The position numbers were made by a program, and so were the translations under genes. Positions 61,021-64,000 of a DNA stretch of 64,000 bases are shown here, in pieces. How positions within the stretch are numbered: the stretch's first letter is position 1; every line of letters starts with the position of its first letter. Source of the stretch: Cycas panzhihuaensis (taxonomy: Eukaryota; Cycadophyta). Under the pieces are notes generated by a model. That model was not told where the DNA came from. It saw only the letters and a list, made by a program, of their open reading frames with translations, and did no database searches. The stretch spans positions 19,902,001-19,966,000 of the forward strand of contig CM041465.1 in NCBI GenBank assembly GCA_023213395.1, in the 5' to 3' direction.

Positions 61021-63555
61021 TGTTTCCGCTCCGGGAATGGATACGGAATCACCGACTCAGGTAAGTGCAGGTATGTCTCTGGCATTATCATCACTTTTAT
61101 TTACTGATTGTCTGCTTACATATTTGCATGCGTATGACTTTGTGGGCGGCCTGGTCGTCGTCCACACACTTATGTTTAGCATATGACGTCTATAGCAGGG
61201 GCACACTCTTAGCGAGTGTGGCACCCTGGTGACCGTATTACTTCATCTACCCTCCTCTCTCTCCTGGTCCACCGGGTTTTGCGCCACCTCCACCCGTGTG
61301 ATGTCTCATCGTCGCTTGTTAGCTTGCCACCTCATTTTGGGGCCCTATTTACGCTCCAGTGGGCCGTTTCTTGGCTTGTTTGCTCCGGGTGGGTGTTTTA
61401 GTTGTCCTTTAGCCTTTTCTACTGCTTGCCCCAACTGGACCAGTTCTTGGGCCCCATTTGAGTCTCAGTGCGTCTGGAATTTCAGATCACGGAATATCCA
61501 TGACCGCTTAAAGTTTAGGGCAGACGACTGTCTCTACTTGTTTTTTAAAATCTACTGTGGCAATTTCGCATTTATTGCGAACCGCCACGTGGTTCGTGAC
61601 CTTTTCTCCTCCCAGCCGTGCCCTATTCGCGTACTTTATGGATTTGCTTTAGTACTTAAACATCTTTTGGCTTTTTTTCAATGATCTTTTGGACTCACTT
61701 TTGGATTTACTCAAGAGGAACACTCTCTGCCTCGCTCTCTTCTCATTGCTTTGCTCAAGAATCGGACTGCACTCTTCATACTGACAGCTCTCCTTTGGCT
61801 TGGCCGAGACATTCTCTCACCTCAGACGCCTGGAGAGGGCTCCTTTGAAGCTTTCCACTTTTTCTACCCAAGCAGTCCACGAGTTCCCCGTTTGCAGGTG
61901 TTTCCCGTTCCACCTCCATAGCAGGGCCCCTAGCCTGCTCTATTCCAGATCTGGAAATGTTTGTTCCAACTTCTTCTATCTTTTGGCTGGGGCAAATCCC
62001 TTGCCTCCCTTTCCAGGTACTCTTCACTTTGTATTTGTTTTTGGTGATATTTACACTTCAGCTTATTTGTTCTCATTTGTTGCTTGAGAGTTGGTTTTCC
62101 TCCTCTTAGGACTCATTGTACCACTCTCCCTCCGCTTCTTGCTCGCTTGTCGCCCAAGGCAGCGGCGTTGAGGGGTTGCATAGGCTTTGGAGAGGAGCTG
62201 GGTGGATTCTGCACCACCTTCCACGCTCCCCAAGTGGCTCAAAGCCCTCCAAAGCCTCCCTCTCGCCCCGTGCTACCCTTGGCTTGCAAACAAGGGTTCA
62301 AGGCTCCCTTGGTTGCCCAAACCCGGTCACAAGTTGCGCTGATTTGGGACCCTTTATTCAGTTTGGGTGCCATCCATAGGCCCCAACCGCGGTTCTTGCT
62401 CCACCGTTGCTCCCGGTTGCGGTTTGCTCCTCAGAGCATCCGGTTCCCGTGGGTGTCTTTGGGTCTTTCTTGCCCCTTCTTGCACTGCTTTTCTAGCCTT
62501 GAGTCTTGACTTTCTCCTCACGCCCGTGGCTCTTGGGAGAGGTTTGGGCACCATTTGCGGGAGGTAGGCCACCCGAGGCTTACCTTGTTGTTTCCTTTCA
62601 TTTGGATCGTTCTTCTTTGGTATTTTCCTTATTGGACTAACACCGATGCATGTACATTTAGACTCTCGTTTATGTTGCTAGACATATATTGCTAGATCTT
62701 TGTGTTGCATATAGGTGTTCTCCCCTCAAGAGGGAGACCTTTGTTCCTTACATGTACTCGGGATGCGGAGAACGTTGCTGCTGCCCCTTCCACCCAGAAG
62801 CGTCCTTGCATGTGTCATATTTTATGCTATCTCATTTGCTAGTTAGCATTTCTTTCCTTCCTTCGGTATCGCATTTACTTTTCCTGGGGAAGGTAAGGAA
62901 GCCCCTTTCGCTTGCCGCTACATTTCACGTCCGGTACGCTGCGCGGAGTGGTTGGGTGCTCCTTCTGAAGGCTACGCCATCTCTCACGCCTTCGGCCCAG
63001 GTGCACACTCCGTTCCTCTTCGCTACCCCTGGTCTTTTTTCCTTCTTTTATTCTTTTCCTAGTAATTAGAACATCGAAAGATTAAAAGGGAAAATTGCTT
63101 TTTTTGTATTGGTTTGCGATTTGTTTGCCTTGTTGCATGTACTTTTGTTATTCGTAGGAGAGGTTGTAGGAGTCTTCTTCTCTCTTACCCTTCCTCCCTC
63201 TTCCTTAACCGCGCGAGCGCCTTGCTTCCCGCATCGCTCGTATAACGGTTAGATTGCATAGGATTGTTCTTGGCCTATCCTTATTAGGTTCTTTCTCTCT
63301 CCCTTCTGGCCACCCAAGGGTGGGAGGGGCCTACTCCCAGGTCAACCCGGGTTTGTCCTACGTATCTTCACCCTTCGCTCAAGGCGGTGAAGGGTCACCC
63401 AGTAGTAGCCATACTCCATTGCAGATCCCGAACTCGCTCCGAGCACGGGCGCTGCGTGGTAGTTGCTTGCCTTGTAGGTTCCACTTCCTACCGTTTCGTC
63501 ACCATCTCTCCCTCGCGCCTATCAGTCAGGCGGTTATCCCGTAGCAGCGCGTCCA
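61021..63555 (+). repeat. Element C 3' LTR
   Basis: Starts TGTTTCCGCT, ends GCGCGTCCA. Collinear with 50,320-52,875. Confidence 0.93.
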
Positions 63556-63560
63556 CATGT
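63556..63560 (+). repeat. Target site duplication of element C, right
   Basis: CATGT, identical to 50,315-50,319. Confidence 0.95.
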
Positions 63561-63838
63561 CATTACTTGTGTTGACTCATCCGTCATCAGTTCTTCCCCT
63601 TCATCACCCCCCATAGGTGATGGCTTCAAAGAACTGCCTTTCGCTCCTTCTGAGGAGCCCCCTTTTAACTCTCTCTTAGAGTCTCATGAGGAAGACGGGT
63701 AACCTGACGACCATCACAGTCCTGTTGCCTCTACTTCCTCTAGCACTTCATCTATTTAGAGTGAGGTCATCCATGGGGTGAATTACTTCAAAGATAATGA
63801 AGCTTTACTCGAGCACTTAGTGGGCTTTGTGCCCCACC
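63561..63838 (+). pseudogene. Element B protease-RT linker, 3' part
   Basis: Aligns with C 56,350-56,620 (SSVISSSPSSPPIGDGFKEL region, then VNYFKDNEALLEHLVGF at about 63,778-63,828). One TAA and one TAG stop. Confidence 0.8.
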
Positions 63839-64000
63839 TAGTAGAGATTTCTTCCTTGTGAGTCTCTCTTCGAGGTCTCATTGATGAGGATTTGATCTGT
63901 CAGGCTCACCTTCTGGACCTCGAAGCTTTGGATAAGAGACATTTAGTCACTTATCAAGCTAACCTAGCATCCAAAGCTCACTCACAAAGGACCTACAATA
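63839..64000 (+). pseudogene. Element B integrase C-terminal fragment
   Basis: After a deletion junction at about 63,835 the sequence aligns with C 59,097 onward: VSLRGLIDEDLICQAHLLDL, then EALDKRHLVTYQANLASKA. It runs out of the window. Confidence 0.85.

Larger units (their letters stand above)
50320..63555 (+). mobile_element. Element C: Tat-type Ty3/gypsy nested in B
   Basis: 13,236 bp with LTRs of 2,556 and 2,535 bp and the perfect duplication CATGT. Same gene order as A but lacking the antisense module between integrase and aRNH, which explains most of the length difference from A. It keeps many more CpG and CAG sites than A, B or D, so it should be the youngest. Yet it has many small frameshifts in every gene, and its LTR pair differs in clusters at GC-rich triplets. 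Confidence 0.95.
44078..64000 (+). mobile_element. Element B: Ty3/gypsy, same family as A, interrupted by C and cut by the window end
   Basis: The 5' LTR is 44,078-46,724. Gag, knuckle, protease and linker follow to 50,319. The element C insertion occupies 50,320-63,555, and the rest of B resumes at 63,561 (after its CATGT duplicate) with the protease-RT linker, then jumps to the integrase C-terminus at about 63,840. RT, RNase H and most of integrase are missing. The five bases before it are GGTGT; the right side is not in the window. Confidence 0.88.

Overview
The window is plant nuclear heterochromatin made almost entirely of LTR retrotransposons nested inside one another. I see no intact host gene, rRNA, tRNA or CRISPR array. 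Copia and Tat-type Ty3/gypsy polyproteins, a plant-type LINE RNase H remnant, 2.5-2.9 kb LTRs and heavy C-to-T decay (CAG/CAA/CGA codons turned into TAG/TAA/TGA) point to a seed plant with a large, methylated, repeat-rich genome. The species cannot be told from the sequence.

Layout. 1-6,985: AT-rich graveyard with a plus-strand copia RT remnant (1-1,080), a minus-strand LINE RNase H scrap (about 1,490-1,770) and a minus-strand copia pol remnant (about 3,050-4,560). 6,990-44,077: an old Ty3/gypsy element, here called D, interrupted by two later insertions. Element A (10,592-27,559) is a complete Tat-like gypsy element with 2.8 kb LTRs and a 5-bp target duplication ACACC. Element E (29,632-37,224) is a complete but dead copia element with LTRs of about 250-300 bp. 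44,078 to the window end: element B, same family as A, with its 5' LTR, gag and protease, and after an interruption a short linker and integrase tail. Its 3' LTR lies outside the window. 50,320-63,555: element C, same family again, inserted in B with target duplication CATGT. It is the most CpG-rich and so probably the youngest copy.

Family A/B/C/D order: LTR, PBS of TGGCGACC type, Gag with a CHHC-type knuckle, aspartic protease, RT with Ty3-type RNase H, integrase with a GPY/F-like module, a long spacer, a second RNase H (the aRNH typical of the Tat lineage) placed after integrase, PPT, LTR. All copies are coding-dead in this sequence through stops and frameshifts.

The most interesting signal is on the opposite strand. 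In A (about 22,750 down to 20,920) and in D (about 43,180 down to 41,140) there is a homologous antisense gene with a plant-mobile-domain-like motif and a helical C-terminal part. Both copies show two GT-AG introns at matching positions: the second is 106 bp in A and 109 bp in D, in the same phase, with the same residues around the junction; the first is 318 bp in D and shrunk to 44 bp in A. The leader of the antisense gene in A also carries, on its own strand, the 19-20 bp motif that is tandemly repeated in the LTR. The young copy C has precisely lost this module. Element C also shows clustered, non-transitional differences between its own two LTRs, which look more like assembly or basecalling error in methylated DNA than like ageing.
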